Positions 53,565 to 64,000 of a stretch of 64,000 nucleotides of DNA are shown piece by piece. The translations under genes and the position numbers were made by a program. Numbering within the stretch: position 1 is the first letter of the stretch; every line of letters begins with the position of its first letter. The DNA lies in contig JAUPFV010000005.1 of assembly GCA_036936605.1 (NCBI GenBank), forward strand, positions 123,374,453 through 123,438,452. Direction: 5' to 3'. A model generated the notes under the pieces. It made no database searches and was not told the DNA's origin. It saw only the letters and a program-made list of their open reading frames with translations. This DNA comes from Limnanthes douglasii subsp. nivea. Its lineage: Eukaryota; Streptophyta; Magnoliopsida; Brassicales; Limnanthaceae.

Positions 53565-54729
53565 ATGAAGTATAGGGCTCGTGGATTTTTTATCATAAGA
53601 GACATCCTTTACAAGAAGTCTTTTAGTAGACCTCTCTTGCAATGTTTAGGGATTGAAGAGTCCCAAATAGTGATGTTCGAACTGCATGATGGTGAAGGGT
53701 CAGCACACTGTGGTTATAGAGCTTTAACCCGAAGGGTCTTGTTGGTCGGATACTACTGGCCCTCCATAATGGAAGATGCCAAGGAATTGGTGAAGAAGTG
53801 TGATACATGCCAAAGATATGGTAATGAAATTCATATCCCAGTTGTCCCTTTGGAGTCGATTTCTGAGCCAATACCTTTTGTTCGTTGGGGGTTGGGTCTG
53901 GTGGGACCTCTACCTTTGGCGTCCGGAGGGTGCAGAACTATCATTGTAGCCATTGATTATTTTTCAAAGTGGATAGAAGTTGTCCCCTTTGCAGGAACTA
54001 CTTCAAAATCTGTTATAAAATTCATTTTATCTAATATTTGCTGCAGATTTGGGGTTCCACAAAAGATAACCACAGACAATGGGCCACAATTTGATAACGA
54101 GGATATGAAGAATTACTGTGCCTCTAGAGGCATTCAACATTGCTTCTCTTCTCATTTCCACCCGCAGGCGAACGGTCAGGTTGAAGTGGCAACCAGAACC
54201 ATTCTGTTCGGTCTTAAAAAGCATTTAGAAGGGCTACTGGAAAATGGCCAAGCTCTCTACAAGAAGTGCTATGGGCCTACCGGACTACTCCTGGAGCTGC
54301 TACACAGGAATCCATGTTTGCCTTAGTATATGGTATGGATGCAATTGCTCCTATAGAGGCAACTCTTCCATCATACAAAGTCCACAATTTTTCCGAACAG
54401 GCTAATGAAGTGGCAATCAGAAGTCAACTCGACTTGATAGAAGAGAAAAGAGTTAAGGCTCACCTTAGAGCACCCATTATCAGGGGTTGATGAGAAGCAG
54501 GTTTGCTTCCCAAGTCAGTATAAGGGATTTTCAACTAGGGGATAAAGTGTTGAGAAAAGTCTTCCTACATACTAAAGAGAAGCAGTTCGGCAAGGTAACT
54601 CCAAATTGGGAAGGACCCTTTGTGGTCATTGAAAAGCTTAAGTCTGGGACATACCGGCTTCAAGAAAAAAATAGAAGAATCTTAAATCACCCCTGGAACA
54701 TTGAACACCTCCGGTTGTATCTAGAATGA
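53565..54729 (+). pseudogene. Integrase of element D
   Basis: Open 53565-54326: ARGFFIIRDILYKKSF, zinc finger (HDGEGSAHCGYRAL, KCDTCQRYG), catalytic VAIDYFSKWIEVVP (Asp), ITTDNGPQFDNED (Asp) and ANGQVEVATRT (Glu). A one-base shift near 54255 leads to 54266-54490 (AYRTTPGAATQES), and a stop near 54488 to 54487-54729 with FQLGDKVLRKVFLHTKEK and the terminal HPWNIEHLRLYLE. No chromodomain. Confidence 0.85.
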
Positions 54730-54836
54730 AAGTTATGTAAATATTTACTTGTTTAAAGTCCATGTAAATATTATGGGGCATACTCTTTCCTACCCTGGTG
54801 GCGCGGGGAGGTTTTAATAAGGTGTCCGGGCTTTTT

Positions 54837-54842
54837 AATAAA
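54837..54842 (+). terminator. Candidate poly(A) signal after pol, element D
   Basis: AATAAA about 110 bp after the integrase stop, preceded by GGTGGCGCGGGGAGG. Same position as in A and C. Confidence 0.35.
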
Positions 54843-55124
54843 ATTTGATGCCTTCTTAAGAAATTCGGAGTGGTTTGATTGATAGTTTCTGTAAAGCCCT
54901 CTAAGTGTCATTGACAGATTGTTTTGGTCTGGTGGAAGGATGAACATTTAAACATTTTTCATCGGATAATTTAAACAATCTCACTTTAAAATACTTGTAA
55001 AATAACTAGGGGCTATTTAAACATCAGCCATCAAGATTGGGAAAATATAAAACAAGGCAAGAATTGTGCAAAATAAAACTGCCCAGCTAGCACCGGGGAA
55101 TGATATTAAAGCATGTAAGAATGC

Positions 55125-55215
55125 ATTGGCCATCCAAGGACTTTGAAGTTTAAAAAGAAAAGGCTCATCTGACACGAGCCGGACACGATTACAAAAATTC
55201 CTTGGCCATCCAAGG
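55125..55215. promoter_or_regulatory. Twin palindromes downstream of aORF D
   Basis: ATTGGCCATCCAAGG (55125-55139, one arm changed) and CCTTGGCCATCCAAGG (55200-55215), the reverse complements of the sites in A and C, located about 50 bp after the aORF stop at 55265. Confidence 0.5.
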
Positions 55216-55264
55216 ACTTTAGTCTGACATAAGAATAAAAGAAAAACCGAAAATAGTTAAAATT

Positions 55265-58243
55265 TTAGGGTTGGACTCCCTTAGATGTTCCTGCTTCGTC
55301 TTGTTTCTTCTTTGGGTCTTTGGGTTCATCATTGGGGCTCTCTCCGGTCCCTTCTTCTTCATCGGTGGTATCAGCATAACCACTGGAATAGTTGTGCCTA
55401 TCACCATCTACCATAGTGTGGAATGGGAGATCTTTATATTCCACATATTGTCATAGAGAACCAAGCGTCCTCTTCGGGAATGTTCGATGAAAAAGCAAGA
55501 CCATATCAGATTTGACTTCTAAATACCTCTCTTCTTGAGAATCTATGAACTTCTTGGTGTATGCATCAATCTTGGCCTGGATTGTCTTATCCTGCTTCTT
55601 TATCAAATCATCTTTCTCCTTGGTGACTTTAGACACAACATCTTCGAGAGAAGTTTTGTCACTGGTTAGGGTTTGGATGACATTGTCCCTGGACTTCACC
55701 TCCTCTTTCAAAGCGGAGAGATCCTTCTCCAAGCCATAACACTTAGTTTGGAGTTTTGTGTTCACCATCTCCGAAGTGGCCAGCTTGGTCGCCAAGTCCT
55801 CTTTCCCCTTCTTCAACTCCTCAATCTCTCTCCTTAATGCCTCAAAACTATGATTGGCGTTAAGGAGGTCATTAGATAAGCTCTCTTTGTCTGAGTTGAG
55901 TGTGTTGATAAGGGTAGATTGGCTTCGCACTTGCCTCTCCAAGTTGAGCACCGGTTGAATGTTGCTCAGTAAGGAGTGAGTCACCATGTCATTCTCCCCT
56001 GAAACAGAAAAAGACTTACCATTGAAGGTAACAATGTTTGAGGAGCTTGGAGGAAGGTAAGGGCCAGCAAAGTCGTCTTTTTCAAGGTCTCCAAAGTAAA
56101 GGCCAATATTTTGGAGGCCACTGATGTCTACTCCATCAATGTTGATATCCTATTCGGTACCCTCTCTGGTGTGTAAATCACTTCGGATTTTCTCTGCCAA
56201 TGTGGGGTCTGTTGGGTCGGTGGAGGAAGAGACTCCGAAGGTCGGAGAGCGACTTCATCCACCGAGGAGATTTTCTTCTTCTTGGCTTCCCTATCTCCAC
56301 CATCTGCTCCCCGTTTTCGATCTTTCTTGGGAGCCTTTGGAAGATTTGGAGGTCCACCTGCCTCTTTGATACTCTCATCTTCAACCACTCGAAGTAGAGT
56401 AGCATCGATTCCCCCTTGGCCCTGCGCTTCCTGATTTGATGGGACGATCTCCTCACCACCACCTTGAGCAACCTCAGTTGCAACCTGCTTCTTCTTGCGC
56501 TTCTTGCCCTTCATCTTACTTGGGGCTTTTGCTCTGGCAGGCAAAGCCAGCTTGCCATCATTCTCCTCCGTTCTCTAGAGGATGACAGCCGGAGGAGGTA
56601 GAGTGGTCAGCTCCTCCCAAGTACGATCCCTCCTGCTTGTTGTGTTCCAGAGTTTGGACCTCACTAAATTGCTGGCAGTGAAGCAATTATGGAGATGATT
56701 CCCCTATTTGTCAGCAGACCAAGCATTCAGTTTGGCACAAGTTGTGTGCCCTTCCTCCACATAGTCGGAGAACTCCTTCGGCAGCACTACCCAAACAAAA
56801 CGAAGAGCAATTTGGAAACAGATTTTTAATAAGAAAAGAAAGACAAGCATGATTAAATATTTACCTGAGCTTTTCCATCTGCTGGTGAGCATGCTAGGGT
56901 TGACACCAGCCTTTATTTTTCTCCCGTTCTCCCAAGCCCAACTAATAAACAAGAATTGGATCTTCCAATTCTTCTCTGATTCAAGCAAGTCATCCACCAC
57001 TTTGAAGTTATCTCCCATGTTGTAGTGGTAGAAAGGGATGCGTGGTTCTTGCAGAGGCTGGCCACAGCAGCGAATTGCTCCATTAGAAGCGGTATTCGGG
57101 AGAGCCTATAGGCCATAATGCAGGCCATGAGGGTGTACCAAGCATTAGGACTCAGCTGGCTTGGACGGAGCTTTATCAGATGAAAGTATCTGACAATCTC
57201 TGGGTCCAAGGGAAATCTGAGGCCCCAGTTGAACAGCTCTGTATATATAACAATCTCGCTCAGTTTACAGTCCATTGGGGTTTCCGGGATGACCGGTATC
57301 CTCACCTTGACAGACTCAGGGATCCCCCACTTCGTCCGGATCCGGCCTAACTCAGCAGTGTGGGTGTAGACATAGTTGATGTTGTGCATGGCCAGCAGAT
57401 ACTTCACGCTCACCTTGTGGAAGCAGGGTCCCACTTTGCCTTCCAGGGACTCTGGCAAGTCCGGGTGTATCAAACACAGTTTATCTTTACCCTTGCTTTT
57501 TTTGTCGGTGACAACTTCCCATGTCTGTCCGGAGACGTCGGTCTCGAATGGGGCTTCTTCTATGTTGTCCTCTATCACCTCTTCCATCATCGTGAAAGGA
57601 TTGTCAGTTGTTGTTGATGGGGGAGTGCTGGTGGCAGGCTCAATAAGTTGTCTGGACGGTTGACATTCACCCTCTCCTAAGGGTCTGGTGTCCGGTTGGG
57701 GCTCAGGTCCGGAGGGCTCATTTTGAGAGCTAGTTCCAGTGGCCTTCGGACCAGAGGATTTATCCTTTGGGACTCTGATAGATGCCCTTGATCCTGTAGC
57801 TTTTCCTTGGCCACAGACTTAGGAGGCCCTGATTTCGGGGGCTTAGATTGTGAAACAACAGCTTGACCCTTTACTAAGCGGCCTGTTCGGCGAAGGGTAA
57901 TCTTTTCTAGGGATTTCTCAGCATCTGACCCCATAGCTATAAATTGAAAGGGTCTCCTTGTGCTTGATACGGCTTTTTCCCGTTCAACAGTGGGTTGTGA
58001 CTCCTGGACCGAGGAGCTTGATGGAATGGGTGAAAGGCTTGGTTGAAACAAATGCCTGGGTTTGGAGCTTCTAGCAGAAGATGAACCTCAATCAGTTTTC
58101 GAAGTTGGTGTTTCTGGCTTATCGTTTGGGGAAACTGGAAGACCCGCAGCAATACGCCTCTCTCGCTCAACCCTTTGCGCTTTTTCTAACTACGAAAGAT
58201 TAAGCCACCCGTCTTTTACCAATGCGTTTCTTTTCGTGAACAT
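55265..58243 (-). pseudogene. Antisense aORF of element D
   Basis: ATG at 58243 (MFTKRNALVKDGWLNLS, then TAG). Ser-rich segments 58051-57677 follow. The domain is open 57590-56913: VGPCFHKVSVKYLLAMHNIN, AELGRIRTKWGIPE, NWGLRFPLDPEIVRYFHLI and QLSPNAWYTLMACIM, with a one-base shift near 57040 into FKVVDDLLESEKNW. Intron 56864-56787 (GTAAAT..GGGTAG, 78 nt). Exon 2: LPKEFSDYVEEGHTTCAKL, Lys-rich linker (56544-56128), coiled coil 55987-55490, FPKRTLGSL, stop at 55265 after another shift. Same layout as A and C. Confidence 0.78.
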
Positions 58244-58338
58244 AAACCTACACCAAAATAATTTTGAGAAGAGAAGTGAAAGCTTTGAGATGAAGAAATG
58301 AGAAAGTGATGAAGATGGTAAAACAGTGAAAAGAAGTA

Positions 58339-58350
58339 ATTTATACTAGT
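58339..58350 (-). promoter_or_regulatory. TATA-like core promoter of aORF D
   Basis: Minus strand CTAGTATAAATT about 100 bp before the ATG at 58243. Further upstream on the same strand are the palindromic TGACGTCA (58414-58421) and a G-box ACACGTGT (58513-58520), both typical binding words for plant bZIP factors. Confidence 0.45.
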
Positions 58351-58660
58351 AAGACAAAAAAAGTTACCAAATACCTAGGAGAATACGAAAAGACAAAAGT
58401 AATGATTGAAGGCGGCGCTGACGTCATGGGTATTAAATGAAGAGGTTGCTTCTTGGGATTAGTGGGAGCGTCGTTCTAGGAGAAAACGGCTGGTGAGGCA
58501 AATCAAAAGATGACACGTGTCCCATGATCCATAGCAGAACTTTTGAACTTCTGAGAAGTATTCAGTCCGGATAAATCTTGAGCAGAACGCTTAAACAGTC
58601 CGGAGAATGTTATTAGCGCCTAAAAAAAATTTAGGTCTTACCAAAGGCCTTCGACAAAAC

Positions 58661-58676
58661 CTAAAAAATGGGCTAT
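58661..58676 (+). other. Polypurine tract of element D
   Basis: CTAAAAAATGGGCTAT immediately before the LTR start. Confidence 0.8.
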
Positions 58677-59050
58677 TGATGAGTCCGGAAATATTCGCCA
58701 CTCATTGTAGAAACCGGACAGGGGCAATTCGGACAAAATCACCCATTAAACCATCGGGAGGACAAAAGTATTAAAACACTAAACACCTTTTGACTAAGCT
58801 AGTTACTAATCTGATTAATAAACTAATGGGTTATTGAACTCGACCCGATTACATATGTTTGACCCGAAATCCCATATGGCCCATAATTAAAAGTATAAAT
58901 ACCCAACCACTTTCATTAATGAGGGTAATGAACATTTAATACAACCAGTCAGCTTAAATCTCTCACTACAAAACACTTAAACATTTAATACCCTTGAAAC
59001 ACCACAAAACATCTGACCAAATTACCCTCAGTCGAAAATAATCACCACCA
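58677..59050 (+). repeat. 3' LTR of element D (374 bp)
   Basis: TGATGAGTCCGG..ATCACCACCA. TATA-like TATAAAT at 58894-58900 is followed by the palindrome TCATTAATGA at 58914. Next bases AATTT are the presumed TSD, which cannot be checked because the 5' end is lost. Confidence 0.9.
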
Positions 59051-59989
59051 AATTTGATATACCAATCACAACTGAACCTAGAAAGATTTAACCAACCTAA
59101 GCTTTGATGGCCATCAAGGAGATTGAAAAAATCTTGCATAGCAAGAACTTGGATAAGTTCTTTGTAATCCAAATACATACCCGAGTAGATTTTGACTCCA
59201 CCTCGTGGTGTTAGCGCGTTTTCAACACAAACCTCTCATTCGCTTCAATGTTCGACAGTATGACTATCGAATCCTTCTACTCCTTGATGAGAAGAACTTG
59301 TTTTGGAACCTGTTCTTCTTTTTGAAGGAGATTAATTTTCTGAATATAGGATGTTGATAGTGTGAATAAATTGTATCAAGAAACCTAGTATTTAAAGATT
59401 TTTTTTCCGTTAGAATTTGGATATCCAAATTTAAAATATGGATATCCGAATTGTAAAATGGCTATGAAACTAGCCGTGTTTGTTAGTTTATTTAAGCTAT
59501 TCGTTGGTGACGATAATTCGGATATCTGATTGACCAATTCTGATACCCGCATTGGGTCCGAATTTATTTTATAAAAAAATATTTTCTCCTATATTTATAG
59601 GAGAACCACAATCACAGTCCACTAACCTTAATACTACTCTAAATCTCTCTAATTCTTCTACAAGTTCTCTTAAAGCATTAGTCATTGATTCTAGTTTACT
59701 TACTTATGCATTGCGAATTGTTACTCTTTTATTTTTTATTTAAACTTTTATTCGATAAAGCAAATCAAATTTCTAGCTGAATTAATAACTTTGTATAATT
59801 TTTCCACTTATTTGGTTGTTATATTACTTTCGATATTAGTTAGAATTAGTTAAAATTTACTGTTTATTAACTTGAGATATTGTTTGGTATTATGTTTTAG
59901 TTATATTAGTTTTGATTAGTGTTTTTTGCATATTTAAAAAAATATCAAAAATCTTATAATTTATTTTCTCCAACATTTTTTAAGTTTTT
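59051..59989. other. Non-coding stretch; possible subterminal region of the hAT element
   Basis: Nothing recognisable up to 59400. Then the palindromic word GGATATCC occurs at 59419 and 59440, and GGATATCT at 59520, within 110 bp upstream of the hAT coding remnant. Such clustered words can be transposase-binding repeats. No terminal inverted repeat was fixed. Confidence 0.35.
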
Positions 59990-61309
59990 AAATGGCTCCA
60001 AAACATAGTAAAAGGGGACCTAATGTTCACAAACCCACTATAGTCAATCTCAATTCGATGGATAATATTCCTGGTGAATCCCCTCACTTTGAAACACTCT
60101 CCTCCCACGAAAGTGGTGGTGGTAGTACTAGTGATGGATCGAAGTCTCGTAGGAAAACATGTTAGACATGGGATCACTTTAGTTTGAATTCTGATAATAC
60201 ATCCGATAAGTCTAATATTTTCTCAAAATGTTATGTTTATAAAGCCTTAAATAGAAATAGTGGCATTGGTAGTATGGCGAGACATTTAAAATCACATAAT
60301 ATTAATGATCCTTTAAAAATTAACAAAGAGGGGAATACATGTATAGACCCTCAAATAGGTCTTGGAGTTTAATCAAGATACGTATAGGTAACAAATGATG
60401 TTTATGCGGTTGGTAGTTTACAACCTTTTGGTTTTGGAGATAGTTGAAAATATAAAAATTGGATGCAAGTTGGGATAAACGCATTCCACGTAGATATATG
60501 TGATCCCTAGTCTTTAAATATTATTTAAAAATAAAATAGAACATTATTTATAATATGCTAGCTTTTCCATGGAATGTTTTCATTACTAGTGATATAGCTA
60601 CTTTTATTGATTTTGATATGATATGTGTTATCCTTAATTAGACGGATCCCGAATGGGTACTCCAAAGGAGAATTGTGTGGTTTAAATCTATTAGAAAATG
60701 TAACGAACAAGTAATTAGAGAGAGTATAGTTGAATGCATATCATTTTTAAATTAAAAATAAAATTATGTCTATTTCATTCGAAAATGCATCGGCAGACAT
60801 TTCCGTTATATCATTGCTTATAAATGATTGCAATCCTATGTTTCCTGGTTTTTCAGTAATTCCTTTTAGCAATCGTCTGATTGTTTCACACTAAATGTTT
60901 ATGTCATGTACTTCAATTAGTTACAAAAGATGAAATATGTATGGTTTCATAATATTATATTAGTCCTATTAAAGTGGGGGTCCTATTTTGCACGACCTCG
61001 AACCTTAAAAACAAGTTAAAAGCACTTGTTATTAGTAATGGGAAAACATATAAATTGCTTATCTTAGATGTCGAAACTAGATAAAATTCTACTTATATGT
61101 TTCTTGCACGTGCTCATCTATTTAAAGAAGAGATTACTACGTTTTACAATAGATCTTATCCGAATAGAAATATTGAAAATCTACATTGGGTTTATTCTGC
61201 TAGCATGTTAAAAAATTTAAAGCATTTTAAAGATGCAAGTAAAACCTTTTCTAGGCAATATACTCTTAACATTCACTTGGCCCTTTTCACAATTACTAAT
61301 CTTGTTATG
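59990..61309 (+). pseudogene. hAT transposase, degenerate and truncated
   Basis: ATG near 59993 opens MAPKHSKRGPNVHKPT and a Ser/Gly-rich part. After a stop at 60163 follows a BED-type zinc finger (WDHFSLNS, C-x2-C changed to CYVYKALNRNSG..MARHLKSHN). A middle part near 60640-60760 reads TDPEWVLQRRIVWF, the known hAT core motif. At 61097-61309 the frame FLARAHLFKEEITTFYNRSY..FKDASKTFSRQYT matches the later hAT region. Many stops. The gene is cut at 61309 by the LTR of element H, so the C-terminal dimerisation region is missing. Confidence 0.7.
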
Positions 61310-61697
61310 TGATGAGTTAAGATTTCACCTTAGTAAATTGTTATAAGAGTAATCTAGAGAGAAAAAGAGTTAGAGAGTTTTTAGAGAGACAAAGTTCAAG
61401 TCAAATGAGTTCAGTACAAAAAGAGTTCAACCCTTTTACTAGAGTAGCCTTTCCCTTTATATAGAGGAGCCAAGACTTAGTCTTAAAGTGGAATCTTTTA
61501 CAAAAGAGGATAAATTACCATTTAGTCCTCAATAATTATACATAATCACAAATGTTCTCTAAAACTTATATTACATGTAATTTAAGGACTAAACTTACAT
61601 TATTTACAGTTTAATCCTTAAATTTATATTATTTACACTTTAATCCTTAAATTTATATTATTTACACTTTAACCCTCAAAATCCTACTTCTATATCA
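61310..61697 (-). repeat. 3' LTR of element H (388 bp)
   Basis: Element-sense start TGATATAG at 61697, end CTCATCA at 61310. The polypurine tract AACTAGGGGGCTTT precedes it (61698-61711, minus). TATA-like CTATATAAAGGG lies near 61455 (minus). Its U3 includes nearly three copies of a 29-bp unit (TTTAATCCTTAAATTTATAT..., 61610-61679). It splits the hAT gene, with probable TSD TTATG at 61305-61309. Confidence 0.6.
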
Positions 61698-61711
61698 AAA
61701 GCCCCCTAGTT

Positions 61712-62399
61712 CTCATGTTAGTAAATGAATGAGAACTAAAATGTCTTCGAAATCTTCCATATGTCATGTCAGCTGTTGTAAAATAAACTCGAAGCAATCA
61801 TTCGAAGCAACCACTAGGAGTAACCATTCGAAGTAATCATTCGAAGCGACCACTAGAAGCAACCATTCGAAGGGGGGTCAAAAATAAATACCAATTAGAA
61901 GTAACTAAAATCTGATAAATTCTCAAAGACAATAAGTCTCTTCGAAACGTTATGAAAATAAAAATCCTCGAATCATTGTGGAAGTAAAACTTTAAAATAT
62001 ACTCGTCGACTTTTATCCAAACAATATACAAAAGTAACTGTTTCATACAACCTTTCAAATCCATCATGACTTTATAGCTTTTAGACCTATAGCTAGACAT
62101 CTAGCCTGACAGATGTCGAGCTCTTAATCCTCTCACCGCTTTGTATTTTACCTTATCACTATCAAAGTCCTTTAAACTTCACACATCTCCTTTTCTTTCT
62201 ATAAATTCAAGCAGTAGCCTCATTTTTTTCATTCTCATACCACAAATCATTTCAGAGAAAATTCATACCACAAATCATTTCAGAGAAAATTCAAAGCGCT
62301 TGGCTACCTTCATCGTGTTCCTCTTTTTTCTCAATACTTTCATCAGAAAAAACCAAACTCTCCGATTAACCTTCATCTTCTCCGATCAACCTTCATCTG
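61712..62399. other. Internal non-coding region of element H
   Basis: Contains CATTCGAAG repeated with a period of about 25 bp (61798-61871) and a perfect 28-bp tandem pair starting CATACCACAAATCATTTCAG at 62236-62263 and 62264-62291. It is expected to hold the aORF promoter. A CTATAAATTC at 62198 is a candidate TATA box. Confidence 0.4.
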
Positions 62400-62403
62400 G
62401 TTT

Positions 62404-63917
62404 ATGAGAAAAAATCCAAAAACTAGAAAATCCAAGGCTAACATACCCAAGAAACCAAAATCTATGATACCTGATAACAACTTAGTCTTTGGATCGTACG
62501 ACTACTTCTGTATTACTCAAAGACCATAAGAATATAGAGTTGCAGGATTAATCAATAGGGCTCATGTTGGAACAACCACCAAAACAATTTATTACGGTAA
62601 TTTCGATTCAACCAAAGCTCATGTTATGTCTCTTTCTCCTATATTCGAAGAATATTCCTCGTCCAAAATATTAGGTCCTAAATGATCAGAAATTATTCAA
62701 CCAAAACTCCCTCTTCGAATCATTGTTCAATAATCAGAAGAAGAAAAACTTTTATTGCCATGGGAGACGAATCAGAAATTATCTCAACTTCTCCCCTTTC
62801 GAATCGAGATACTGAAGCTCCTCCTTAGAGAGAAGTAACTAATGAAGTTTCTCGAACAAATAACCCTTTACCAGAAACTATTAATCCATTACCTCAACAA
62901 CCTCGAGAAGAAACATCAAAGGCCAACGAAGCTGATTCTGAGGCTACCAGAACCGATCTCGAAGCTGAATCTGATTACGGTGACTCAATAAATACCCATA
63001 AGCCTCGGGAAGAAACAGATACTTGCTTTGTTTCCGAAGAAAAAAGAGCTACAATTGGCATAAACTTAAGGGATCTCGAAGCTAAGTACAGCATTGCTCT
63101 GAAAAAAGTTTGGTATATTTATTACAAGGATAGCCAAGCTTCGGCTCTAAAAAAGTAATGGGGAATGGGAGATGATATAACTCTTCGACTGCCTAAAAAA
63201 GGAGAAACTCCTTTAAACTGCAGGGATGACGAGCTAGTAGTCTACCCCAAAATCTTAATTGGGGTCTTCGGTTTCTATTGGATCCTATGATCGTGGAATA
63301 CTTCGAAATCCTCAACTTGTGCCCTACTCAAGTGACACTGAATCAATGGTTCACCCTTATGTCAGTGATTATGGCATCTTGATTGTCTCAGATTTCAATC
63401 AGTATCAAGGACTTCATCTCCTTAACTCAACTGTCGAAAGGTCCAAAACTTCCTTTTTACTACCTCACCCTGATGGATGGCCTCAAAATCATCGATGACC
63501 TCTTAGAAGCTGATAAATTCTGGAAGCAGAAATTCGTTTTTATATCAGGAGCATGGAAGAACGACAAAGAAATTTATGATGCTAATCTTTCAAGGCTAAA
63601 TCTCATCTGGAGAAGTAATCGTAAGCACTTTGGAATTTTTACATTATGAAATATATTAGATTTTTTGCCTTTCTCTTTCCTTAATTTTCTACTTGCATGA
63701 TTATTTCAGAAATTTCGAAGCGTTATTCAGCGCGTCGACCAGCTACTAAGGATATTTTTTGAAAACTTGTTGTTTGGGCTGAAAAAGAATGGAATAATGC
63801 GTTCCACACTGCCTTCCAGCCCATCAATTTCCTCAACTGCCACATGTTCCCAATCTGAGAGGGTGCCTTGCCACCTCGAAATTTGATGTCAGAGCCCGAT
63901 TCAAAGATAGTCTGCAA
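62404..63917 (+). pseudogene. Antisense aORF of element H, continuing past the right part of the window
   Basis: A Lys-rich start (MRKNPKTRKSKANIPKKPK, ATG at 62404) is followed by broken frames, an acidic Ser/Pro-rich stretch (62758-63050), LEAKYSIALKKVWYIYYKDS, WGMGDDITLRLPKKGETPLN, and after frame changes IIDDLLEADKFWKQKFVFIS and WKNDKEIY. Intron 63621-63709 (GTAAGC..TTTCAG, 89 nt) sits where it does in A, C and D. Exon 2 has KRYSARRPATKD and VVWAEKEWNNAFHTAF. Closest to aORF F. The associated gag-pol should lie beyond the window on the minus strand. Confidence 0.62.
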
Positions 63918-64000
63918 AAGGTTAGTTCAGCCCAATTGTAAAGTATTCCTTCATATTTACAATAGATTAGATAGTCATTTACCAAAAAAAAACGTTATCA

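Larger units (their letters stand above)
49187..59050 (+). mobile_element. Element D: Tat-lineage Ty3/gypsy, plus strand, 5' LTR lost
   Basis: Order gag, protease, RT, RNase H, extra RNase H, integrase, minus-strand aORF, polypurine tract and 3' LTR. It is truncated at the 5' end: the LTR and the first part of gag are absent. It is the closest relative of C over its whole length and forms with it an inverted pair spanning 20 kb. Confidence 0.88.

Overview
The window looks like retrotransposon-rich intergenic DNA of a flowering plant, probably a eudicot. It is AT-rich, its introns are short with GT..AG ends, it carries an intronless copy of a plant protein disulfide isomerase gene ending in a KDEL signal, and almost all other coding sequence belongs to plant Ty3/gypsy, Ty1/copia, hAT and Mutator-like elements. 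I see no intact host gene. The only long uninterrupted frame is a copia polyprotein that has lost its protease.

Layout. 1-4.2 kb: a candidate Mutator-like element with a transposase remnant, three clusters of a 22-bp minisatellite, and on the minus strand the spliced 5' half of an unrelated plant gene (Pack-MULE-like). 4.65-13.3 kb: element A, a 5'-truncated Tat-lineage Ty3/gypsy element on the minus strand, with an additional ORF (aORF) antisense to pol and a solo LTR inside it. 13.3-15.25 kb: G, a foreign aORF gene fused to the gag remnant of A. 16.3-23.4 kb: a processed PDI pseudogene with a 19-bp target-site duplication, split by element B, a 5.36-kb chromodomain Ty3/gypsy element. 19.4-38.5 kb: a direct tandem duplication of about 7.7 kb whose second copy carries two deletions and a 4.16-kb copia insertion. 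38.6-48.8 kb: element C (Tat, minus strand, with a SINE in its integrase). 49.2-59.05 kb: element D (Tat, plus strand), head to head with C. 59.4-61.3 kb: a hAT transposase pseudogene, cut by element H, a further Tat-type element whose 3' LTR and aORF run off the right edge.

The unifying theme is the aORF. It encodes a protein with the plant 'putative gypsy type transposon' domain (Transposase_28 type) followed by a coiled coil. Six loci are visible (A, the duplicated F, C, D, H and G). In A, C, D and H it is antisense to the element. It has its own TATA-like upstream sequence (A, C, D), an intron of roughly 75-89 nt at the same place (A, C, D, G, H), and a 3' region with two CCTTGG..CCAAGG palindromes (A, C, D). 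This is the signature of an independent spliced transcription unit carried inside the retrotransposon.

Inferred order of events: PDI retroposition; insertion of B into it (LTRs differ at roughly 12 sites by eye); tandem duplication (copies differ by about 1-2%); copia insertion into copy 2 (LTRs differ at 2 of 227 sites). All identities and counts are by eye, without alignment software.
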